A stretch of 64,000 bases of DNA, from positions 213,442,997 through 213,506,996 of the forward strand of contig NC_081406.1 of NCBI RefSeq assembly GCF_030272615.1. The letters are read 5' to 3'. The DNA comes from Cryptomeria japonica. Its lineage: Eukaryota; Streptophyta; Pinopsida; Cupressales; Cupressaceae. A model generated the notes under the pieces. That model was not told the DNA's origin and searched no databases. It saw only the letters and a list, made by a program, of their open reading frames with translations. The translations under genes and the position numbers were made by a program. Shown piece after piece: positions 11,613-22,925 of the stretch (positions are counted from its first letter, which is position 1; every line of letters starts with the position of its first letter).

Positions 11613-13120
11613 TGATAGTTCTGATACTTAATATAAGTACAGATCCAATAGCCAACAAGATGAGAGGGGGGGGTGAATCATACAAACTTAATCATCCATA
11701 AAAACATCAGATTCAACCTCGGTAACATATATATCAATCATATAACCAAAAACTGTCAAACATGCAAACTCAAAAGCATATGAACAATATAAACCTCATA
11801 ACACCAGATTTAACATGGAAACACAAATAGGGAAAAACCACTGTGGGATTTCAGACCCACTAAGAAATATACTCTTCTAGAGTATGCTCGGTTAAAAGAA
11901 AATCATGCTAAAGATTACAAACACATTGCTAGATGTGACCCGGTTAAGGGATTTCCCTCAGATCTGTTAAGATCTTCACTTTGTTAGAAGTGACCTTGTC
12001 AAAGGATTTCAAATGCTCAATCAGAATGTCACCTTGTTAGAGGATTTACATATAAGACTATTAAGTCCACTCGGTTAAGAGATTTCCTTTCACTTTCACA
12101 AAATAACAGTAATGAAAATCTATCTGCGACTTCACATCTAAAATGCTAAAGTAGATTCCTATTTGTTCAATACAATCTAGACATAGAACTAATCTTGTCT
12201 ATCTGCTAGGCATCAATACTCTGTTATACTAACAGGTCTTCAAGCTTTTGTGCTTGGTAATCACTATGTAGCATCCCTGTGCATACATTTGCCCGCATAC
12301 ATTGTTTAACAACAGTTTCCTATTTATAAACAGTTAGGTAACCGCTTAATCTCATTGATCACATTTCCCATGATCAATCATAGCCATCAGATCTTCAATC
12401 TTGTCCAGGTTCATTGTATCTTTTGATCTGAAAATGTTTTACCCCACCTTGGAACTTGCACATTCACCTTGGAACTTGTGTTAGAGTAATGCGGTTCAAT
12501 CTGAGTTGTAGATCTTCATGTCGACTTTCCATTGCCTTAGATTCATTAACAAACTTCTTCCACAGCTTACCAATCATTGATCCGCTCTAGCTCATCAGCT
12601 TCTTTCGTTAAATATCACATGTAAACATTTAATGCATTCTGTTATAGCTTGATTACAACTCAGTGAATACTAAACTTCACTCGGTAGACATTCTATCTTC
12701 ATTAACCGACAACGATAACCTTAGGGTTTACCGACTAGGTTCTTTGCCTGATATCGTAGTGTAGTATTAACCTTTACATTTTACAACATATGTATGATGT
12801 TAAAACAATCTAAAACATCAAGATCTCATCATTGTCTGACTTGGTAGAGTTTCCCATTGAATAACTTATCCCCTTATTCATCATATTCTTTCCTATGTCT
12901 CTACCGACTTCTTTATAATATTCATATCATACTTCTCAAGATATGGCAACATCATACTGAATTAGAAAATCAATTTTTTGACATCAATGACAAAATAATA
13001 ATATCAAGATAGTAAAACATCTTTAATGAGTTATGTCCATAATCATCAACAATCTTCTCAATATCCTTATTGAAATGTCAACAATCTTTCATTGTCTGTT
13101 ATAATGTAATATTGCCAACA
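11613..13120 (-). mobile_element. Copia-like solo LTR, 1.5 kb
   Basis: Read on the minus strand, it starts TGTTGGCAATATT and ends in ...AGAACTATCA. A perfect 5-bp duplication, AATGG, flanks it at 11608-11612 and 13121-13125. The minus strand carries a GTGGTTTTTCCC box and a CACCCCCCCTCTCAT box near its 3' end. Both occur in the copia-type LTRs at 48618 and 54983, so the families are related. No second LTR or interior is present, so this is a solo LTR. Confidence 0.88.
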
Positions 13121-13951
13121 AATGGAATTTTAAAAGATTGTAGAGTATTATATAATAAACACCCTTAGTTAGGGTTTGCATGAGTTTTTTTTAATAAAGA
13201 TGTGTGGTTTATTATTTTTAGTTAAATATATATATAGGAATTGAAAATATTTGTAGAAAGGAATACCTTTTAGATTTAATATTTTATCTTGAGTTATAAT
13301 TTATATACATTTTTAATAAACATATGGATTTATTTAAAGAAGAAGATAAAAGGTTTAAATTTAAAATACTCTTGAAGTTAATCTTGTTGAAACTTTATAA
13401 TGACTTGGGGTAAGATTATTTTGGCTATGAGGAGAATATTTAACAACCCTTTTAGTCAATTTAATCTAGGCGCATTTTAATTATAGAGTAAAATGAAATT
13501 TAGACATTATATAACTATTGAAGACTAAATGTTTTATTAAGTGTCGTAGACATATATATATGTTTTTTTTTAATAATCAAGTGGACAAATATTGATTTTA
13601 ATCAACCTAAGGGTATTTTTAAAAAAAAAGAATGATGTTTAAGATATAATTGTTATACTTGGCTATAGGTTATTAGAATTAAACCTTATAGAACGATTTT
13701 CGTTATGGCTTAATTGACCCTTAGTCAAATTAATGTAAGCACATTTTAATTATTGACATAAATCATTCATTTAATATTCCGCATTAATTAAATTTATTTT
13801 TATCTACTTGTGTTAGTGGTTAAAATTAACTCCCACGTAGTTAAGACAAACTTGATAGTACATTTCTTAATGGCAATTTAATGTTATTAAAGTTGGAATT
13901 TAAAAAAAAAAATATCCCATTCTTGCCCAAAAGTTTGGGCATGACACAACA

Positions 13952-14750
13952 ATACCAAAAACATGACAAGTGTCATAAATTAAATGAAAAAATGAGAATT
14001 TAGTGGTCATTCCTTTCATAAAAAAATATTCAAAACAATAATGCTATCCCCATTACCACAAAACACAATCCATAAGAAACTCAAAACAAATATTGTCACA
14101 ACAAAAATCTCAAAATAGGGTGACCATTTTCAGCCAGAACATAAGGAGTAGGCGTTATACAACACCCAAGATCACACATCCAAAGTGCATTAGAAAATGA
14201 ATAATAGACATGCAATTCCCGCCAAAATACCCTAGAGAAATAAACTAAAAACTACTAACAATTTTTTTTTAAACATCCATTACATTATTCCAACACTTAC
14301 ATATATCAAAACAATATTATTCAAATGCATTAACATATTTAACATCAACTAGTGACATCATAAATCCATTCTACACAAGTGGAAAAAATCTTATAACATA
14401 CTCATAATCCAAATATACTCTTGCAACATAATTATTCCCTAGGGTATCTTAATGTCACTACTAGCAACATTCCAACACAATAACCATTTATGAAGAAGAA
14501 CTATTCTCCTAATCCTCTAACCAAATTACTCTTCATGCAACTAAAGCACATCCAATACATATGCATATTCTTCCACTTTATAATCTCTCATGAGAAAAAT
14601 ATAATTTACATGTAACTATCAAATCTCATTAATTCCTAACTACTCAAGTAAAGCTTAAATGCAACTATACTATTTCTGTCATCAACCATCCTAGGGCATA
14701 TCATAACTCAATTCCAAGCCAAGAATAAAAATACAATTCTAAATCATATG
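13952..14750. other. Old non-coding repeat between two insertions
   Basis: This is AT-rich sequence with no protein motif. It links the solo LTR (ending 13946) to the LARD (target duplication at 14751-14755) and continues, after removal of the LARD, at 35819. It is probably L0 interior or LTR. I see nothing else in it. Confidence 0.4.
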
Positions 14751-14755
14751 TCTAC

Positions 14756-17700
14756 TATAATTTCCCCACCAAAAAACCCCGAAGGGATTAAGCTAAAACA
14801 CAAGAATAGAGTGCAAATAAATTTGTTTTTTAAATTAAACACAACATAATGATACAATGAGATATCAAAGTTCAAATTATACAACAAAAGACATCAACTA
14901 ACACCTAAAGGTTTTCCCAATGTGATTACTTAATTCCACATTTAACTTAACTCACGCTAATTAATCCAATAACTTGATTATCTTAATGACAAGATAACAC
15001 TTTAAACAGGGATAAATTTCTTTCAGTAAGATAAAAATATAGATCACAAGATTAGATTCATCCAATAAGATTTATTCATACCTTACATTCAAGCTTTTCA
15101 TTAAAATATAAGCCATGCATCTAATTTTATAACACACTTGAATTTCATCATAAACTAATGTGAGATCTTTCCATGCATACTTAATTTCCTTAAGAATGAC
15201 TAAATATATTCCATTATTCTAATCTACATTCTTTCATGATCTAATTTATAGCATTTAAAAGATGGCTGCATACATGCATTTATGATTAATTTCATCTAAT
15301 CCACTTTATACATCTTAACATAATTCCATCCATACGTGCTAAAATCAAAAAATAACATAAGAACATAAGTACCACAAAACACCAAATTGATATCAGAGTT
15401 CACCCCTAAAGGGCTACATCTTCGGGTCTGCTCAACTGCAACACCCCTCAGATCATTAAATAAGTTAAGAATACATAAGGTTCACATCATTTACAATCCT
15501 ACCATCAAGGCAAACATAACCAATATACAAATGACCACATCGGTCACATAAATACATAAATGACCCCTGAATAGGAAAGGATCCAACTGAACATAATAGA
15601 AGCAAATACAAAGGTCCACTAGAGCATCTACAAAACTAAATCATCACAACCCAAGGTCTAGCATGATATCAGGTTCTCACAAGGGAATAAGCAATAGGAC
15701 GACTACACAAAAGTGCTCCTATCAAGACAACACAACAACACACTAGCGAACATAAGGGACAAGAGTCATCACACAACCTGGTATGGTTACCATGGTAGGT
15801 CTTCATAGGTTTCAGCCCCATCCACTGGGTTACCCTAGCAACCTATTCCGAACCTCAGGTCAATCCAAGCCTCATGTGGACCTACACATCCTTTCGTGAA
15901 GACAAGGATGATGGTTTGCCATTTCAGACCTTCTCATAGCATGTTGAATCTGTGTTAGCACTCCTCCCATGTGTGAGGCACAATTATATTACTTAGTGAT
16001 TCATTAACTAACTCTCTAATATACTATTAGGTTATCACTTATTAGACACACTTCCAATGGGTTACCCAACAACTACTTTCTCATACGACACCAGACCATA
16101 CTCAACGAACTCCTGAACCTAGACATACACAAGGTCAAGAAAATGGAGTTCAAAAAGGAGGGAACAACCATTTGGTCAAACACAACTTCATATGAGGTGC
16201 ACTGACTAATGGTACTCTAACTAGAGACCTGACCAGCTATGGTCAACCACAAAACATCATTCGACAGCCGCATAAGGGACATGACCAATTACAACACCAC
16301 CACAAAACAAAAGTCAAACTTGAGACCGAGGACAAAAAAACACAAATTACTCAAACAAAGCAAGGCCTACCATTACTTAAGCAAAAGTGAATACAAAAAT
16401 TTAAACTTGCATAGGCAATAACCAGAAAATACAATCTTCATTCCTATTGATTTAAACAATAAAATTTGATCAAGTTTTCTAAATGATCTAAGTTAGATTG
16501 TAGTTATCTACCTTATCTAGGTACATGTTGTTCTTGGTTTTCTAACTCACTAAGCTCGTTTGCCTCAAAACATAACATAAATACATCATTACGAGTTTTT
16601 AAACCAAGTGCGCATGAATATAATTAAATAAACATTAATCGTCTAAATATCATATTTAATCTTCAAATAAAACATCATTGTCATACTGGTTTGAAAATAA
16701 TTTCTCCAAGTTCATCTTTTCTAGAACCAAATTACACTTTTCCGATTAAGGATACATACATTTAAAGGAACCAAAAATAGGCAACCATTTCCCAAATCCA
16801 CAAATTACTTACGCACATATAGAAAAATACATAAATTAACTATTAATTAATATATCTTTATTAATCCACGATTAATAAAATATAACAAATTAATAATTAA
16901 TAACAATATTAACAAATCAAGTATTTAATTAGAAAAATATGCATTAATAATAAAATAGAATTTGAATATTAATTAATGTATATTTTCCATTATACAAATA
17001 ATTAATAACAAATTAATCATAATTAAAAAAAATTATTAAAATTACATTTTTTTAGAATATTAAATTATTATATATTTTTTTGATAAAAATATATATATAA
17101 AAAAAAAACAATTTAAAAAAATATAAAAGGCGGGGGTACCCACGTGGACCTCCACGTGGGCCACCTTGGTAGCCCACACTACCTATGGTAGTGCTACTAC
17201 CAAAAGGTAGTAGTCCGCTACCATTAGTCGCATTTCTACCCTTTGGTAGTAGTCCGCTACCATTGTTAGTGATGCTACCAATTGGTAGCAACCACTACCT
17301 CCCGCGTGGTGGGGGTTTATTCCCCACCATGTGAGTAACATTAAATTTCTTTTTTCTTTATTATTATTATTATTTTTAAAAATTTTACTGTTAAAAATGC
17401 ATACACAGCAAAATAAAACAGTCTTTTCCAATAAACATGGGTTTTCTCATATTTGCAATTTTAGAATACCCAGATCCAGGAAAGGGAAAATTTATTTTTC
17501 ATTCAAACTCCAAGCAGGCAACTAAAATAGATTAATTTACACATTTTTAAACAACAAATCTGCCAAACCCCTATACTAAATTTCAATTCAAAACTTATTT
17601 AAGAGAAGATTCATTAGAGTTTTAAACAAAATTTCCTCAAGACACCCAAATCCCAATATTTGGTTTTAATTTTTGAAAACCAATTTATACAAGCAAAAAT

Positions 17701-19028
17701 GACATCTGGAGGTTTGATAAGAGAGCAAGGAGAGTTTGAGTCTGTGATTTCAAGGCAACTCTTCCATTTTCCACACAAAATAAGGATTTATCTACAAACA
17801 CCACCAGGTTTCTACAAAAACACCAAAAACAATTTTTTTTTAAAACAAAGAAACCAACGAAATAAACTAGAGGCCTACCTGGTTCAACAATCCTGGCAAG
17901 ATTGAAGGAGGGCCCAACCTGCAAGCTCCAAAAATCCTTTCTTTTACAAAATCCCCAAATTTTCATTCTATCAAAAATATTTTTCAAAATACTCTTCCAA
18001 AAATATCCTCCCAAAAATATTTTCAAACCCTAGGTTTAATCCAAGTTTTTGACCAAAAAATCTCCTTTTTAAAATAAAAATACTTTTACACCATTTATTT
18101 CTAATTTCGAAAAATCAAAATGCCTCTTCCTCATTTAATTTCTAATTTTCCAAATTAACACAACTTAACATTTTAAATTTCAAAAATATTATGAGGGCAA
18201 CATATTTTTTTATTTAAAATAAAATCCCCAAATTAATCTTTCACACTTTCTCAAAATACATATTAACTTGCTTTTCTAATTAAAATTGATTTTCTTTAAA
18301 TAATTAAAATCAACCTTTCTATTTTTAAAAGGCAAAGAGATTAAATTAATTCTATTTCAAATTAATTTAAATCTTTCCTTTCCAAAAGCATATCTAAGTA
18401 AATTAATCAACTAAAATTAATCATTTAATTGAACTTGCTCCTAATTTAAATTAAGCAATTCAAATTAACGTTTAATCACATAAAGGAAACCTATTTAATT
18501 TAGTCCCTTAATTTTTAATGCATAAACACAACTTAATCAAATAAAATAAAAAGGATTAATTACTCAATTTAACCACACACACAAAATACGCAATCCAAGA
18601 AAGCCAACCAAACAGATGACCTGCATACCCAACCAAAGGAAATACCGATGACGACTAACGATGCTCACTTGAGCATGACTAGGGTCAAACGAGGGTCTTA
18701 TGACCACCTAATCCAAATTCTAAGGGCCAAAGAAGTACACTCAAACCTACGAATTCAAGTGGAGATGAACCTTGCACCCATGCGGTACTGTACCTGAAAT
18801 CTCCTACAACCAAGATTCACACATGTATACATATATATACTTAATGAAAGTGTTAGCCTAAAATTAATAACACAAAATAGGAGAACTAATAAACTTGCAT
18901 AGGAATTGGTGCAAAAACCACATTTATAGGTATGCACTAAAATCAAAACAGCTGATTATAACACTATAATATGATAACTAACCAAGGTCAAACTAAGATT
19001 AGAAATTGATTAGGGTAGGGGTACTACA
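14756..19028 (-). repeat. LARD 3' LTR (4273 bp)
   Basis: This copy aligns by eye along its length with 31509-35813. The right end, GTACTACA at 19021-19028, is the minus-strand start TGTAGTAC. The left end reads TATAATTTCC where the sister LTR has TGTAATTGCC, so the terminal CA is mutated. It contains an AT-rich centre, the GC-rich island at 17130-17325 and the box AAGTGGAGATGAACC near 18760. No coding sequence is supported. Confidence 0.9.
17130..17325. repeat. GC-rich palindromic island in the LARD 3' LTR
   Basis: A 10-bp arm, CCCACGTGGA (17139-17148), and its exact reverse complement, TCCACGTGGG (17151-17160), are separated by two bases. This gives two CACGTG (G-box) cores. Alternating CTACC and GGTAG words follow to about 17300. 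The surroundings are strongly AT-rich. The matching block in the other LTR is 33965-34110. Confidence 0.75.
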
Positions 19029-19041
19029 TTCTTCCCCCCTA
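19029..19041 (-). other. LARD polypurine tract
   Basis: TTCTTCCCCCCTA on the plus strand reads TAGGGGGGAAGAA on the minus strand and directly precedes the 3' LTR start TGTAGTAC. This is the plus-strand priming site. Confidence 0.8.
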
Positions 19042-20937
19042 GGTTTTGACTTACTCCTAGACGTCATAAGGCTAGACAAAGAACATGTCACATGCATTAG
19101 CCCTAAAACTCATTCAACAAATATTAAATTGCACATAGGAATCTTTTCATAAATAAATGAAACATTATTGCTAAATCCTTTACGAATGCCACTATCCATT
19201 GGCAAAATACATCTAAATCCATACATTTCTTAAAATATTCTAAGAACTATCTATAATTAGAGCAGAGAAACAAGAATTTTCTCCCTTTCATCACATCAAA
19301 TTAAAGCCTAAAAGGAGGTAACCAACAATTACCATACTCATCTACTAATATGACAAGAAAACATGCCATCATGATCAATTTCCTTTACCAATCCATCTTT
19401 CATAAAACTTTATCGCATAGAATTAGCTTCAAATATCAATTTCTACAACCAAGTTAACTTCCAATAAATAAGAGCAACATATAATACACCATTGTTTACA
19501 CTTGTCAGACATATAAAAACCCTTCCAATGACTATGTCCCATAACCTAGTGACAAGATAACACAATTTTACTCCATGATTACACATAATAACCATCCACA
19601 TAACTACAATGCACAACTCATAAGGCCAAATGTGAGCATGTCTAATGCTCAGTCAAAGATAACATGCACGATCAGCATCTCTATGCCTAATCTCAGAACA
19701 ATAATATGATCATAAATATCCAACATCTCACTCAAGGCTTGATGGTGCTAGAGCACACCATAGTGGTGCTACCTTCCATACAAGACCTTTGTGAACATCC
19801 CTTGTTGGGTAAGGTGGTTAGCCTCCAAGAGATAGTCACCACACATAGGTAGGTAGTGGATCCTAGCTATTTCACAGCCTCACATACCCCCATCCTCAAG
19901 GTTCCCTATGTCTACTTCCTCCTATACACTCAACCAAGACCGTCTCCTATGTTCTTGGAGAGGAATTCACATTTCAACATAAGACCAACATACGAAAATA
20001 ATAAGGATAAACCAGTTTAGCCACCAAAGAACAGAAGAATAAAGATAATAATCATCAATTCCAACAGTAAGGCAAGAAAATAATTCCGGAATTGCAACAC
20101 CAAATCAAGTAAGCAAAAGATCGCAAGATCATGGCTAAAACTTCAAGTTCAAAATAAAATAAATTGCTGGCCCACAAGGAAATAAATAAGAATATCATAA
20201 GTGCGCATAACATCACTATGTGACTAGCATCTAGCAACCAATGAGGAAGGAGGGAACAATCATATAACTTTCACAATAGCTCATCATGTGGTGCGGCCTA
20301 GTAACACATCCACATGGCATGGCAGTGTGCACCTCGACATCACCCCGCATCACATTGTCACGCGGCATGGCTCTACCCTAAACTAGTCGGTAGGCCACAT
20401 GGTAATGTCTACTACATCCTGCATCATGTCTCAGCATGGCATGGCAATACTCCAAGAGGAGAAGGCACACAATAGACGTATCCTGCATGGTAGTGTACCT
20501 CACAGAAACAAGTACTTGCAGGTCACATCCCGCATAGTGATGTACCTATTAGGATACTCATTGTAAGCTAGAGGTATACATGACTAAGGTCCACCCACAT
20601 GTCTACCAACACCTACTAACTAGAAGCTCATGTGAATAAACCTACCTTTCTTGAAGACAAGGCAAAGGATCCTCTAAGAAAAATGATCATTATGCTCAAT
20701 AATTGTCATCAATATGCTCAAATAAAGGATAGGAATAGGCTGGCACACGTAAACCTTATAACCGGTTCATCAAAAGGGAAAGTATTGAGTACACCTATAA
20801 TACAGTTTCATTATTTAACTATATTTTTCCTCAAAATAGAGAAGCTAAAGTCACTTCGCGCCAACATTACTCGTACACCAATCCATACTATTCAAGGAAT
20901 GGTGACTTCTAATACTACCCCTTAACATACTGAATTA
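19042..20937 (-). other. LARD interior, 3' portion (non-coding)
   Basis: AT-rich sequence with no recognisable protein motif in six frames. It contains a less AT-rich, degenerate short-repeat block at about 20285-20545 and ends at the target duplication of the nested Tat-like element (CCAAC, 20938-20942). Confidence 0.7.
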
Positions 20938-21462
20938 CCAACTGTAGCGTCGTAAATTGTACGCACTTGCTAGGATGGTACAATTTCACACCTAGTTTAG
21001 CACCCGCCTTGGCGCATTTTGCATTTTGCATTGCATTTCCCCTTTAGCACTTAATTAATTAAATTAATTAGGTCTAAGGCTCTATTTTATCATCTCCCAT
21101 ATCATAAAGTTGGGCCCTTTTCATTAAAGTGTGCCCCTTTCATTTTATTCTTCCAATACATCATTTAATCTAAAACCCTAATTAGGTCCTATTTTGAACT
21201 TTAAGGCCTGATTTCGGGGGTCAAAACATCTTGAAATCAGCTATAACTTCGGGATTCTCTCTAAAATCATCATATCCGATGGCCCTGAAAATTTGGTGAA
21301 AAGTTGTCGGGACCATGGCGCCCAGAGTGCACACGGTCCCGAACATTTTTCCCAAAATTTTAGGAGCATGATCCAATCATAAAATAAAGCTTAACCCCAA
21401 GAAATTGGCAGGAGATTCAATCTCTAAGTCGGCCTAAAGTGAAATTAAGACCTAGGGTTTCC

Positions 21463-21470
21463 TATATAAA
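21463..21470 (+). promoter_or_regulatory. TATA box in the Tat-like 5' LTR
   Basis: TATATAAA sits mid-LTR after CTAGGGTTTCC and before a C/T-rich stretch. The identical word is at 28532-28539 in the 3' LTR. It is the expected core promoter position for the LTR transcript, though no start site can be seen. Confidence 0.55.
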
Positions 21471-22115
21471 GACTCTCTTTTCTCAATTGAAAGCATAAGA
21501 GACTTATAAGGAAGAATCATGAATGGAGACAACAACAACAAGCAACAAGAAGGAAGGCATTGTAGCAAAAGAGAAAGTCTTGTGGGATCTTCAACAACAC
21601 TCAACATCCATTAATCAAGCATTCAATTTCATTCATCAACTTAGGGCTTTGAAGACATAGAAGAACAATAAGAGATCACTGACTGAAGATTGGCTTGTAC
21701 CCCTCCCTTGGGGTTGGGTATGGTTTCATGTTGTTTTCATATCTTTGCACAAGCTTCATTACATCCTTTGCACTCATGCTTGAGATCACTTTTCATCTTG
21801 ATTTAGAGCATTTTACTTTGTCAATTACAAGCAATTAGGGTTTACTTTGTAGGTTGCTCTAGTTTTCTTACTTTCATTTTAGGATCTTGCACACACACAA
21901 GGTCTGCACACACAACTTTTACTATACAACTTGGCTATTCATGGAGGTGGAAATCACCAAAGCGAGGGTTTGACTAAGGCAAAACCCTATATAGCCACCT
22001 ACAACCCTTTTCAGATATAAGTGCAGATTTCTGAATTCGAAGGACGCTGCAAGTTGCAGATCTGACGGAAGCAGACCGGGACAGAACTTCACACCAAATT
22101 CCAACCCAAAAAGCT

Positions 22116-22179
22116 AGGACAGGGGCGTGGGGCGCCCTGGTCCTGCCAGGACAGGGGCGCTGGGCGCCCTGGTCCCTGT
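22116..22179. repeat. 32-bp GC-rich tandem duplication in the 5' LTR
   Basis: Two adjacent units each begin AGGACAGGGGCG and contain GGGCGCCCTGGTCC (22116-22147 and 22148-22179). GGCGCC is palindromic. The same pair is at 29185-29248 in the other LTR. Confidence 0.85.
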
Positions 22180-22583
22180 CCATTTCAGTGAATTTTGGCA
22201 GTTTCAGAGGTAGCAGCTTCAGTATTTCAAGCTTCTGGCTTCAGCGATAGATCTTGTAGAATCAAATCCATTCAAGGTACACATTTACATTTCTCATCTT
22301 ATCCTTACAATTGTTCATCATTAAATCTCAATTCTACAATCTTGTGCTCAAAGTTACTAGTTCATACTTACACTTTAGGGTTAATAGTTGAACTTGCATC
22401 ATTCTATCTATCATTTGCAACAAAGGAATAGAAATCCTAATAGGTAGCCCATGGCTCTCTCTTCCACAAAAAGAAGTAGCCAATTGTGTGATACTTCTAG
22501 GCTCTTTCGTATTCCACAAGTGTGTGATTGAAAGTGAGATTAGGGCATGTTTGCTTAGTGTCACTTTTTCCCCTACACATTTT

Positions 22584-22603
22584 TGGTGTACCCGACGTGA
22601 TTT
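22584..22603 (+). other. Primer-binding site candidate (Tat-like element)
   Basis: TGGTGTACCCGACGTGATTT lies five bases after the LTR end and begins with TGG, as a tRNA 3'-end complement must. I cannot assign the tRNA from memory. Confidence 0.55.
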
Positions 22604-22925
22604 CCAATCTTCTCTAATTCTGATTTATGCTGTCAAATTTGAGTGTTTATGCTATTTCAAATTCAAATTTGTATTTACAAGTTTTAATTTCTTGCAAGAT
22701 TCAAAAAATTTAGAGGAAATTTATGCTAAAACCCTAATTTTTCAATTCAAAGTTGAACTTGTGGATAGCTTAATTGGGATCAATAATTTCAAATCTGATT
22801 TAGGAACTCATTTGAATCATAAATTTCATTTTCTAAATCTACATTCTAAGTGCTTGCATTGGTTAAAATTAAACATTTCCTTCTATTTTGCATGTGTTAT
22901 CATTTGAAAAAGGAAAATTGTTGTC

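Larger units (their letters stand above)
8211..13946 (+). mobile_element. 4.2 kb solo LTR related to the LARD family
   Basis: The sequence starts TGTAAGGCCCTCCCC and ends GGGCATGACA, flanked by a perfect 5-bp duplication, CAACA, at 8206-8210 and 13947-13951. Subtracting the nested LTR (11613-13120 plus one TSD copy) leaves 4223 bp, nearly the length of the LARD LTRs. It has no internal domain and only one LTR, so it is a solo LTR left by LTR-LTR recombination. It shares with the LARD LTRs the AT-rich body, a single GC-rich island and a box that reads GATACCTACAGGGTG on the minus strand. Frames at 9688-10120 show no family resemblance. Confidence 0.85.
20943..22579 (+). repeat. 5' LTR of the Tat-like element
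   Basis: TGTAGCG...CTACACA, 1637 bp, the same length as the 3' copy. It holds a TATA box (21463-21470), a GC-rich 32-bp tandem duplication (22116-22179) and a short hairpin around 21306-21341 (arms TCGGGACC and GGTCCCGA). Confidence 0.93.

Noticed and set aside
13947-13975. ATACCAAAAACATGAC as the primer site and LTR edge of L0
   Set aside because: It resembles the LARD arrangement (ATACCAAATG) but the tRNA match is too short, so L0's 5' LTR was left undefined.
15385-15400. TTGATATCAGAG as an initiator-Met primer-binding site
   Set aside because: It lies in the middle of the LARD LTR, is changed in the sister LTR (about 32142), and is not next to any LTR end.
17660-18026. Frames on both strands also present in the second LARD LTR (34447-34812)
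   Set aside because: Their recurrence reflects LTR duplication, and there is no domain or consistent coding signal.
22488-22907. Frame of about 139 codons spanning the end of the Tat-like 5' LTR
   Set aside because: It crosses the LTR end and primer site, so it is leader sequence, not a gene.
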